From Thermoleophilia bacterium (GTDB lineage Bacteria; Actinomycetota; Thermoleophilia; Gaiellales; F1-60-MAGs149), in assembly GCA_016462095.1 (NCBI GenBank), contig JAEMTW010000038.1:1-11705 (forward strand): 11,705 nucleotides of DNA, read 5' to 3'. Below are positions 1 through 6,431 of this stretch, piece after piece (position 1 is the first letter of the stretch; each line of letters starts with the position of its first letter). The position numbers were made by a program, and so were the translations under genes. The notes below the pieces were generated by a model. That model had not been told where the DNA came from, did no database searches, and saw only the letters and a list, made by a program, of their open reading frames with translations.

Positions 1-803
1 GGTACGACGTCCATGGCGAGGGCACGGAGCACCTGCTGCAGATCGGTGGCGCAGGCTTCGCACACGAGAATTTTGGCTTCGTCACCCACCTGATGACGCC
101 GCACTTCAAGGTCATCGAGACCGACCTCCGCGGTTATGGCAATTCGGAGCGCCCTGAGCAGAAGTACTCGATGGAGCTCTGGGCCGACGACCTCAAGGCC
201 GTCCTCGATGCCGCCGGTATCTCGAAGACGCACGTCCACGGCACCTCGATGGGTGGCATGGTGGCGCTGGCGTTTGCTGGCCGACACCCCGAGTACGTCG
301 ATCGCCTGATCCTCGACTGCCCAATGGCGAAAAGCGACTACATGGCGAGCTGTCACTGGGATGTCTGGGCCGCACTAGCCGAGGCCCAGGGCATGGGCGG
401 TCGCGGTCTGGCTCAGGAGATCGCCTCCAAGTGCCTGTCGCGCGCATTCCTCGATACGCCCGCGGGCGACGAGACGGTGGGCGTCATCCAGGGCGTGCTC
501 GAGCGCAACTGCTCGGTGCCCGTGTTTGTTGGAGCCTGCAATGCGATGCGTGACATGGATCTGCGTCCGTACGCCGCTAAGGTGACTGCCGAGACGCTCG
601 TGATGGTCGGCTCGGAAGATTGTCTGACGCCGATCGATGCGGGTCCCGACGGTGCTGGTGCACGCTGGATTCACGAGAACATCGCGGGCTCGCAGTTCTA
701 CATCGTTGAGGGTTCGGGCCATACGAATCTGATGGAGCAGCCAGAACTGTCCGCAGACGTCGTGATCCGCTACTTCCAGGGCGAGAACGTCGGCAACGCG
801 TAA
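1..803 (+). CDS. Alpha/beta hydrolase, 5' end cut by window edge
   Basis: This is an alpha/beta-fold hydrolase of the 3-oxoadipate enol-lactonase / carboxylesterase kind. The reading frame is open from base 3. Residues before the first internal ATG (base 93) already match the family N-terminus (YDVHGEG, then an oxyanion-hole-like LLQIGGAGF), so the true start lies just outside the window and base 93 is not the start. The DLRGYGNSERP strand-loop is typical. The catalytic triad is visible: Ser in GTSMGG (codon 246-248), Asp in GSEDCLTP (618-620) and His in GSGHTNL (720-722). It would be a cytoplasmic hydrolase of an ester, lactone or C-C bond; the substrate cannot be assigned. The stop is TAA, and the aldo/keto reductase gene follows after 21 bp, so the two are probably co-transcribed. 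A haloalkane dehalogenase-like or C-C hydrolase role is possible. Confidence 0.9.
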   Translation, partial: YDVHGEGTEHLLQIGGAGFAHENFGFVTHLMTPHFKVIETDLRGYGNSERPEQKYSMELWADDLKAVLDAAGISKTHVHGTSMGGMVALAFAGRHPEYVDRLILDCPMAKSDYMASCHWDVWAALAEAQGMGGRGLAQEIASKCLSRAFLDTPAGDETVGVIQGVLERNCSVPVFVGACNAMRDMDLRPYAAKVTAETLVMVGSEDCLTPIDAGPDGAGARWIHENIAGSQFYIVEGSGHTNLMEQPELSADVVIRYFQGENVGNA

Positions 804-824
804 GCGTCTGCTCGACGCCTCCTG

Positions 825-1823
825 ATGGATACCGTCAACCTCGGCAGCACTGGGCTTCGAGTCTCGCGCGCCTGCTTGGGCACGATGACGTTTGGACGGC
901 AGGCGAATGAGGCCGAGGCAACGCGGATCGTCGATCGTGCGCTCGAGGCGGGCATCACGTTTATCGACACGGCGGACGCGTATCCGATTCCGCCGGATAT
1001 CGCGACAAACGGTCTGACCGAGGAGATCCTCGGCAAGATCATCGAGGGCCGCCGCGATCAGGTCGTGCTCGCTACGAAGTGTCACTTTCCGATGGGGCCG
1101 GCGGCGCATCAGAGCGGCAACGGGCGTCTGCATATTCGCCGCAGCGTCGAGGCGAGCCTGCAGCGTCTACGCACCGACTGGATCGACCTCTTTCAGGTCC
1201 ATCAGATGGACGAGCACACACCTGTCGAGGAGACGCTCGATGTGCTCGAGGATCTGCGCCGAGAAGGCAAGATCCTCTACGGCGGCTCGTGTAACTTCAG
1301 CCCCGCTGCGACTGCTGGTGCAGCGATCGCTGCGGCACGGCTTGGGGTTGAGGGATTCGCGTGTCTGCAGCCGCGCTACAACCTGCTGCATCGCCACTGC
1401 GAGCATGCGACCTTCCCGATCGCCAAGGCGGAGGGCATCGGCGTGATTCCCTACAACCCGTTGGCTGGTGGCTTTCTGACCGCCAAGCACCGTGGGAGCC
1501 GCCCCGATCAGGATCCGCCCGATGGTCGCTTCTCGCTGCCCGGCATGTCGGGCAAGACGTATCGCCGCCGCTATTGGAACGACGTTGTCTTCGAGAAGGC
1601 CGAGCGCATTTTCGCGCTCTGCGACGAGGCAGGCCTTGCGCCCGCCAGGGTTGCCGTTGGTTGGGTCTTGGCTCAGGAGGCCGTGACGGCTCCGATTCTC
1701 GGGGCTTCCAACGCGGCGCAACTCGATGACGTCCTGCCCGCCTTTGACGAGCCGCTCTCGGCCGATCTTCTGGCCGCGCTCGATCAGGCCACGCGCGACA
1801 GCACGTTGGACTGGGCACAATGA
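825..1823 (+). CDS. Aldo/keto reductase
   Basis: This is a 332-residue NADPH-type aldo/keto reductase with a single TIM-barrel domain, expected to reduce an aldehyde or ketone in the cytoplasm. The N-terminus carries the family signature (NLGSTGLRVSRACLGTMTFG). All four catalytic-tetrad residues are present: Asp48 and Tyr53 in FIDTADAY, Lys85 in VVLATK and His126 in DLFQVHQ. The C-terminal cofactor-binding segment is recognisable as PILGASN (about residues 290-296). Length and layout fit the L-glyceraldehyde-3-phosphate reductase / YajO-like bacterial branch. No strong ribosome binding site precedes the ATG, which lies 21 bp after the upstream stop. The 3' end overlaps the next ATG in an ATGA junction, so translation of the GAF gene is probably coupled to it. 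The physiological substrate is unknown; the family fold is certain. Confidence 0.95.
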   Translation: MDTVNLGSTGLRVSRACLGTMTFGRQANEAEATRIVDRALEAGITFIDTADAYPIPPDIATNGLTEEILGKIIEGRRDQVVLATKCHFPMGPAAHQSGNGRLHIRRSVEASLQRLRTDWIDLFQVHQMDEHTPVEETLDVLEDLRREGKILYGGSCNFSPAATAGAAIAAARLGVEGFACLQPRYNLLHRHCEHATFPIAKAEGIGVIPYNPLAGGFLTAKHRGSRPDQDPPDGRFSLPGMSGKTYRRRYWNDVVFEKAERIFALCDEAGLAPARVAVGWVLAQEAVTAPILGASNAAQLDDVLPAFDEPLSADLLAALDQATRDSTLDWAQ

Positions 1824-2257
1824 GTGACGTCGAAATCCAGGCCGAGCTCGCTGCCGTGGCACGCGACCTCAACGTCCAGCGGGCGACGCTGCGTTTGAGT
1901 TCTGACACGTCGGTCTTTCCGATCGCCTATGAGCACTGCGAGCCGGGCACGCATTCGATTCGCGACACACCGCGTCTTGATATGTCCAGGCAGCCCGTCG
2001 TCCTGAAGATGCAGGCCGGTGCCAGCCAGGTCGTCGAGGACGACTGCGCGGTCGCTACCGACGATCCTGGCTATCACGAGATGCGCGAGATGTTCGGCGG
2101 CATGAAGGCGCAGATCGTGACCGCCAACCGCGACGCCGATGGCCAGATCATTGGCCTCTTGAGCGTGCACGACCTGACATCGCCCCGTACCTGGACGGAC
2201 GCGGAGGCCGCTCGCGCCCGCGCCGCAGCTGACCGCCTCGAGGAATTGACACGCTGA
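1820..2257 (+). CDS. Stand-alone GAF-domain protein
   Basis: This is a small 145-residue protein made of little more than one GAF domain, with no DNA-binding, kinase or cyclase domain attached. The C-terminal half shows the usual GAF pattern: an AQIVTANRDADGQIIGLLSVHDL-type segment (given here only in outline, about residues 96-118), in which a beta strand leads into GLLSVHD, followed by an amphipathic helix (AEAARARAAADRLEEL). It has two cysteines (Cys40, Cys76), but I do not see the paired-cysteine layout needed to call it a free-methionine-sulfoxide reductase. It overlaps the reductase gene by 4 nt and the amidase gene by 1 nt, so it is made in step with two enzymes. It may be a small-molecule sensor or accessory subunit for the operon; this is inference. 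The GAF call is good and the function unknown. Confidence 0.8.
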   Translation: MSDVEIQAELAAVARDLNVQRATLRLSSDTSVFPIAYEHCEPGTHSIRDTPRLDMSRQPVVLKMQAGASQVVEDDCAVATDDPGYHEMREMFGGMKAQIVTANRDADGQIIGLLSVHDLTSPRTWTDAEAARARAAADRLEELTR

Positions 2258-3360
2258 TGGCCGAGCACCACCTCGCACCCCCGATTCGTCGCTCGCTGGC
2301 CGAGGCTCCCGAGACGGGCCACAACCGCTGGCACCCCGACCTCGAGCCCGCGCTCGTCGTTGCTGACGGCGACGAGATCCTCGTCGACTGTCGCGATGGA
2401 CTCGACGGCCAGATCGTCGTCACGAGCGTCGATGCCGACCTGCTGGCGATGGACCTCAATCGTCCACACCCGATGACGGGCCCCATCTTCGTGGAGGGCG
2501 CCGAGCCTGGCGATGTCCTGCAGGTGGACATCATCGAGGTCCGCACCGACACGTTCGGCTCGACGCCCGTCATCCCCGGCTTCGGACTGCTCGCCGACCG
2601 CTTTCCCGACCCGTATCTCGTCACTTGGGGCCTGCACAACGGCGCCGCGACGAGCGGTCGCCTGCCGGGCATCACGATTCCCGAGGACGCTTTTATCGGC
2701 GTGATTGGGGTGGCTCCCTCTGCCGAGCGCCTCGCCCATTGGACCGCGCGCGAGGCTGCCATCGGCGCCCTGCCACCAACGGCCGACGGCGCCGCGCCGA
2801 CCCACGAGCCGTACGCCTCGACAGGCGTCCGCACGATTCCGCCACGCGAGCTCGGTGGCAACCTCGATGTGATGCAGATCCGCACCGGCTCGACGCTGTT
2901 TCTACCCGTCGACGTGCCAGGCGCGCTGTTGTCGCTCGGCGATATCCACTTTGCCCAGGGCGACGGCGAGGTCTGTGGCTGCGCCATCGAGACGCATGGT
3001 CAGGCGCGCATCCGCGTCTCGTCGCATCGCAACGTGCGACACCGCCCGACCACGCCGCTGATCGAATCGACGGAGCCCGCCTTCCGTGCTGGTCGTCGCC
3101 ACATCTCGACTACCGGCATGCCAATCGACGAGGACGGACGCATCCACCCGATGGATACGACACTCGCCGCCAAGAACGCAATCGAGCTGATGATCCAGTG
3201 GCTCGGTGACGAAGCCGGCCTGACGCGGGAGCAGGCGTACGTCGTCTGCTCGGCCAGCGTCGACCTCCGCATCTCGGAGATCGTCGACGTCCCGCACCCC
3301 GTCGTGTCGGCCCTGTGCCCACTCGACATCTTCACCGAGATTCGCCCGCAACGCGGGTAA
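2257..3360 (+). CDS. Acetamidase/formamidase family amidase
   Basis: This 367-residue enzyme is of the FmdA/AmdA family, which hydrolyses short amides such as formamide or acetamide to the acid and ammonia. Family blocks appear in order: NRWHPDLEPAL (23-34), HPMTGPIFVEGAEPGDVL (72-89), FIGVIGVAPS, GGNLDVMQI (200-208), then VPGALLSLGDIHFAQGDGEV (to residue 239), with its conserved Asp229, His231, Asp236 and Glu238. Length is slightly below that of the classical formamidases but all core blocks are kept. A GAGGAA ribosome binding site (2240-2245) lies 11 nt before the ATG, which shares one base with the preceding stop. Many members of this family act on larger or unknown amides, so simple formamide should not be assumed. 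Its place beside lyase and hydratase genes suggests it releases ammonia from a catabolic amide. It ends with TAA, and a 49-bp gap follows. Confidence 0.93.
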   Translation: MAEHHLAPPIRRSLAEAPETGHNRWHPDLEPALVVADGDEILVDCRDGLDGQIVVTSVDADLLAMDLNRPHPMTGPIFVEGAEPGDVLQVDIIEVRTDTFGSTPVIPGFGLLADRFPDPYLVTWGLHNGAATSGRLPGITIPEDAFIGVIGVAPSAERLAHWTAREAAIGALPPTADGAAPTHEPYASTGVRTIPPRELGGNLDVMQIRTGSTLFLPVDVPGALLSLGDIHFAQGDGEVCGCAIETHGQARIRVSSHRNVRHRPTTPLIESTEPAFRAGRRHISTTGMPIDEDGRIHPMDTTLAAKNAIELMIQWLGDEAGLTREQAYVVCSASVDLRISEIVDVPHPVVSALCPLDIFTEIRPQRG

Positions 3361-3395
3361 TCGCGAATAACTGCAAAAGTCACTTCAGACAGATC

Positions 3396-3400
3396 AGGAG
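3396..3400 (+). promoter_or_regulatory. Strong ribosome binding site of the hydratase gene
   Basis: AGGAG lies 9 nt before the ATG at 3410, in the only gap of any size inside the left cluster (3361-3409, locally richer in A/T than the surrounding genes). The other junctions here are coupled overlaps, so this marks the start of an independently translated block (hydratase, SnoaL-like, lyase, dehydrogenase). I see no convincing -35/-10 pair in the 49 bp. Confidence 0.75.
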
Positions 3401-3409
3401 AACAGCATC

Positions 3410-3925
3410 ATGGGCGTAGTCAAGGGTTGGGAAGGTCGCTTTTACGAGGACTTCGAAGTCGGCGACGTTTACCGCAGCCGCATGGGCCGCACGATCTCCG
3501 AGGTCGACAACACGTGGTTCACGAACCTGACCATGAACACGAACCAGTCGCACTTCAACGCGCCGTTCGCCGAGGCCTCGCCGTTCGGCAAGATTCTCGT
3601 CAACTCGGCGTTCACGATCGCGCTCGTCACGGGACTCTCGGTGACGGACGTGTCGGAGAACGCGATGGCGAACCTCGCCTGGAACGACATCAAGCTGCCC
3701 AACCCGGTCTTCGTCGGTGACACCCTGTGGTGCGAGTCCGAGGTCCTCGAGAAGCGCGAGTCGTCGAGTCGCCCGTACGTCGGCATCGTCGGCATCCGCT
3801 CGCGCGGCCTCAACCAGCGCAAGGAGGTCATCTGCGAGTTCCGCCGCACGATGATGATCTACAAGCGTGAGGGCGCCAAGAGCCCCGAGGTCTTCCCGAT
3901 CACGGACACGGACTGGACCGTCTGA
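3410..3925 (+). CDS. MaoC-type (mesaconyl-CoA-hydratase-like) dehydratase
   Basis: This 171-residue single hot-dog-fold protein belongs to the MaoC / (R)-specific enoyl-CoA hydratase superfamily. The segment WFTNLTMNTNQSHFN (36-50) holds the hydratase active-site signature; His48 is the catalytic His, and the position usually filled by Asp is Asn43. The downstream LVTGLSVTDVSENAMANLAW and PNPVFVGDTLWCESEV blocks place it with the mesaconyl-/itaconyl-CoA hydratase-like branch, whose members (as I recall) often carry Asn here. The expected reaction is reversible addition of water to a branched enoyl-CoA. No CoA ligase or transferase is visible nearby, so the CoA substrate must be made elsewhere or differ. 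Codon use is strikingly biased: 9 of 10 Phe are TTC and all 8 Asp are GAC, unlike the flanking amidase and lyase. The stop overlaps the next ATG (TGATG). Confidence 0.92.
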   Translation: MGVVKGWEGRFYEDFEVGDVYRSRMGRTISEVDNTWFTNLTMNTNQSHFNAPFAEASPFGKILVNSAFTIALVTGLSVTDVSENAMANLAWNDIKLPNPVFVGDTLWCESEVLEKRESSSRPYVGIVGIRSRGLNQRKEVICEFRRTMMIYKREGAKSPEVFPITDTDWTV

Positions 3926-4311
3926 TGCACGACCGGGCACACCTCAAGCAGGCGCCAGGCGCGTACTTCGACGCCGTCGACGCGAAGGACATGGAGGGAG
4001 CGTTGTCCTTCTTCGCACCCGACGCCACGTTCACGATCCAGAGCGCCCACGTCACGTTCGAGGCGCACGACGGAATCCGGAGCATGTTCGAGAACTTCTT
4101 CGGCGACTACTCCCACATCGAGCACAACATCACGAACATCGTGGTGGACGAGGCCGAGGGGAAGGCGTCGACGGAGCAGTCGTGCCCGCACGTCAAGACC
4201 GGCGGCGAACTCGACCACGTGATCACGTGCAACTTCTTCAGCTTCGATGAGGCCGGGAAGTTCAAGCGCGTGATCGTATGGATCGACGGCGTCTCGCCGT
4301 TGAGGGACTGA
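3925..4311 (+). CDS. SnoaL-like / NTF2-fold small protein
   Basis: This 128-residue protein shows the compact alpha+beta cone fold of the SnoaL-like / ketosteroid-isomerase / NTF2 superfamily. The N-terminal helix-turn-strand is typical (YFDAVDAKDMEGALSFFAPD, then ATFTI, residues 14-38), followed by GIRSMFENFF and three closing beta strands ending at IVWIDGV. Members include polyketide cyclases, isomerases, dehydratase-like enzymes and non-catalytic ligand binders, so fold does not give function. The ATG shares one base with the hydratase stop and has no Shine-Dalgarno of its own, so its translation is probably coupled to the hydratase and the two may work together. It shares the hydratase's extreme codon bias (all 12 Phe TTC; 11 of 12 Asp GAC), which suggests the two genes have travelled or been expressed as a pair. 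Confidence 0.85.
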   Translation: MHDRAHLKQAPGAYFDAVDAKDMEGALSFFAPDATFTIQSAHVTFEAHDGIRSMFENFFGDYSHIEHNITNIVVDEAEGKASTEQSCPHVKTGGELDHVITCNFFSFDEAGKFKRVIVWIDGVSPLRD

Positions 4312-4314
4312 TCC

Positions 4315-5175
4315 ATGTCCCTCCGCGCGCGGCTTCAGAGCGGCAAGATTCTCGTCGCACCTGGTGCGTATGACGCCCTCACGGCCCGCCTGCTCGAGCA
4401 GGCTGGCTTTGAGGCCGTCTACCGCGGTGGCTATGCGGCCTCGGCCGCGGCCTTTGCCCTGCCCGATCTTGGCATCACCACCCTGACCGACATGGTCGAC
4501 CACGCGCGACGCATGACGTCGGCCATCACGGTGCCTGTGATCGCCGATGCCGACACCGGCTACGGCGAGGTGCCGCAGGTGATCCACACGGTGCACGAGC
4601 TCGAGCGCGCCGGAGTGGCCGCGATCCAGTTTGAGGATCAGGTCTTCCCGAAGCGCTGCGGACACATGGAGGGCAAGAAGGTGATCCCGGCCGAGGAGAT
4701 GGTCGTCAAGGTGCGCGCGGCACTCGATGCACGGCGCAACCCCGAGACCGTCATCATCGCGCGCTCCGACGCAACGGCCGTGACGGGCCTCGACGATGCC
4801 ATCGCCCGCTCGCGCATGTACGCCGACGCGGGTGCAGACGTGATCTTTATCGACGCACCGACCAGCGAGGACGATCTCAAAGCGATCGCGGCTGGCGGAA
4901 TCAACGCCGTCTTGATGGTCAACATTTCCGAGTACGGCAAAACGCCCGACCTCGGTGCTCAACGCTTTGAGGAGCTCGGCTTCGGCCTCGTGATCTACCC
5001 CTCCTCAACGCTGTTTGCGGCGGCCCAGTCGACGAAGGAGTTGGCGGCTGCACTGATGGCCGAGGGTTCGACCGTCTCGAGCGTGCCGCGGATGATGCCG
5101 TTTGACGAAATCAACGACATTCTCGGCAAGGACGAGTGGGATTCGTTGGAAGACAACCTGAGGGAGAGCAAGTGA
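4315..5175 (+). CDS. Isocitrate lyase/PEP mutase superfamily lyase (2-methylisocitrate-lyase-like)
   Basis: This is a 286-residue TIM-barrel enzyme of the PEP mutase / isocitrate lyase superfamily. The Mg-binding DADTGYGE block is at 78-85 (Asp78, Asp80), followed by AAIQFEDQ (102-109) and the mobile-loop motif KRCGH (113-117). Cys115 is the catalytic-type cysteine that marks C-C lyases such as 2-methylisocitrate and 2,3-dimethylmalate lyase and is absent from PEP mutase itself. Expected chemistry is retro-aldol cleavage of a substituted malate or citrate-type acid to pyruvate or another 2-oxo-acid plus a second acid. The N-terminal substrate loop reads YRGGYAAS (36-43), where methylisocitrate lyases have a Ser-Gly-Gly type loop, so the substrate may differ. 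The start is supported by GAGGG (4302-4306) 8 nt upstream, with a 3-bp gap after the previous stop. Codon use contrasts with the previous pair (7 of 9 Phe are TTT). Confidence 0.93.
   Translation: MSLRARLQSGKILVAPGAYDALTARLLEQAGFEAVYRGGYAASAAAFALPDLGITTLTDMVDHARRMTSAITVPVIADADTGYGEVPQVIHTVHELERAGVAAIQFEDQVFPKRCGHMEGKKVIPAEEMVVKVRAALDARRNPETVIIARSDATAVTGLDDAIARSRMYADAGADVIFIDAPTSEDDLKAIAAGGINAVLMVNISEYGKTPDLGAQRFEELGFGLVIYPSSTLFAAAQSTKELAAALMAEGSTVSSVPRMMPFDEINDILGKDEWDSLEDNLRESK
5161..5166 (+). promoter_or_regulatory. Ribosome binding site fixing the GTG start of the dehydrogenase
   Basis: AGGGAG lies 5 nt before GTG (5172). It supports that GTG over the in-frame ATG at 5136, which lies well inside the lyase gene and would add residues unlike the family. 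The GTGA junction overlaps the lyase stop by 4 nt. Confidence 0.7.
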
Positions 5176-6431
5176 GTACCGAACGCATCAGCGTCCTGCA
5201 CATGCCGTCGATCGCGCTGGGGCCTGGCGCCTCGCTCGAGGCGGGCCATCATCTCCAGGCGCTTGGCGTCACGCGCGTCTTTCTCGTCACGGACGAGTTT
5301 CTCCAGCACAGTGGCCTGATTGCCCCAATCGAGGCGGCTGTCCGCGCGGATGGCCTCGACGTTGTCGTGTACGCCGTACCGACGGGCGAGCCGACCGAGG
5401 ATTCGATGCGCGAGGCCGCTGAGGCCTGCGTCGCGAGCGGTGCCGATGGCGTGCTCGGTGTCGGTGGTGGCTCGGCACTCGACTCGGCGAAGGTGGCGGC
5501 CCTGATCGCCACCCACGGTGGGACGCTGCGCGATTGGATCAATGCCCCACTCGGCGGTGCGCGTGTGCCCCCAGGCCCACTGATGCCCGTCGTGGCCGTC
5601 CCGACAACATCGGGGACTGGCTCCGAGGTGACGGCCGTCGCCGTCCTCGACCTGCCGTCCGACAAGGTCAAGACCGGTATTGCTCACCCCTTCCTGCGTC
5701 CCAATATCGCGCTCTGCGACCCCGAGTTGACGGTCGGTCTACCGGCGCCAATTACGGCGGCTAGCGGCATCGACGCTCTGCTCCACGCGGCCGAGGCGTA
5801 CACCTCGATTCCGTATACGCAACGCGCCAAGCCTGCCTCTGCCGGCGCACGCCCGAACTACCAGGGCGCAGCACCGATGGCAGATATTTGGGTCTCTGAG
5901 GCGATCGCACTGGTCGGCCAGCATCTGCGCCGCGCCGTTGCGGATGGCTCTGACATTGAGGCACGCGAGGGCATGATGCTCGCCGCCACAGCAGCCGGCA
6001 TCGGCTTCGGCAATGCGGGCGTCCACATCCCCCACGCCTGCTCGTATCCGATCGCGGGTCTCAAGCACGCCTGGTCGCCACCCGGCTATCCGGGCGAGGC
6101 CAAGTTTGTACCGCACGGTCTAGCCTGTGCAATCACGGCCCCGGCTGCGTTTCGTCTGATCGAGCCGGCCGTGCCAGAGCGCTCGCGTCGTGCCGCCGAA
6201 CTGCTGACGGGCGCGCCTGTCGACGCCGACGACCACGACGCCTTCGCCCGAGCCTTGGCTCAACTGATGGCCGACGTTGGCTGCCCCACCACGATCACCG
6301 AGGTGGGCTACAGCGAAGCCGACCTGCCCGAACTCGTGGCCGGCGCGATGCTGCAACAACGCCTGCTCGCCTGCTCGCCGATCCCAGTTGGCGAAGCCGA
6401 TCTCGAGCGCGTCTTCCGCGAGTCGCTCTAG
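5172..6431 (+). CDS. Hydroxyacid-oxoacid transhydrogenase-like iron alcohol dehydrogenase
   Basis: This 419-residue type III (iron-containing) alcohol dehydrogenase belongs to the ADHFE1/HOT subfamily. That enzyme passes hydride from 4-hydroxybutyrate (or a related 4-/3-hydroxyacid) to 2-oxoglutarate, giving succinic semialdehyde and 2-hydroxyglutarate with tightly bound cofactor. Evidence for the subfamily: GVGGGSALDSAK (96-107), PTTSGTGSE, RPNYQGAAPMADIW and AGIGFGNAGVHIPHACSYPI, all close to the mammalian protein as I remember it. Metal ligands inferred from family alignment are Asp201, His205, His288 and His315. GTG was chosen as start because of the ribosome binding site and the 4-nt overlap with the lyase. 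It probably reduces or oxidises a product of the preceding lyase. The TAG stop lies within the left arm of a long inverted repeat. A maleylacetate-reductase or simple NAD-dependent role remains possible. Confidence 0.92.
   Translation: MSTERISVLHMPSIALGPGASLEAGHHLQALGVTRVFLVTDEFLQHSGLIAPIEAAVRADGLDVVVYAVPTGEPTEDSMREAAEACVASGADGVLGVGGGSALDSAKVAALIATHGGTLRDWINAPLGGARVPPGPLMPVVAVPTTSGTGSEVTAVAVLDLPSDKVKTGIAHPFLRPNIALCDPELTVGLPAPITAASGIDALLHAAEAYTSIPYTQRAKPASAGARPNYQGAAPMADIWVSEAIALVGQHLRRAVADGSDIEAREGMMLAATAAGIGFGNAGVHIPHACSYPIAGLKHAWSPPGYPGEAKFVPHGLACAITAPAAFRLIEPAVPERSRRAAELLTGAPVDADDHDAFARALAQLMADVGCPTTITEVGYSEADLPELVAGAMLQQRLLACSPIPVGEADLERVFRESL

Noticed and set aside
93..803. Base 93 as the true start of the alpha/beta hydrolase
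   Set aside because: The frame stays open to the window edge, and the upstream residues match the family N-terminus, including the oxyanion-hole region.
3345..3357. CCCGC-AAC-GCGGG hairpin at the end of the amidase gene as a terminator
   Set aside because: The stem is only 5 bp, it ends right before the stop codon, and no T-tract follows. Such short GC stems are expected by chance here.
3859..4962. 367-codon open frame antisense to the SnoaL-like and lyase genes
   Set aside because: It spans three well-supported genes on the other strand, has repetitive Arg/Val/His-rich composition, and no motif of a known family.
5136..5171. Upstream ATG extension of the dehydrogenase
   Set aside because: It would overlap the end of the lyase gene by about 40 nt and add residues unlike the family. 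The GTG at 5172 has a ribosome binding site and a 4-nt overlap.
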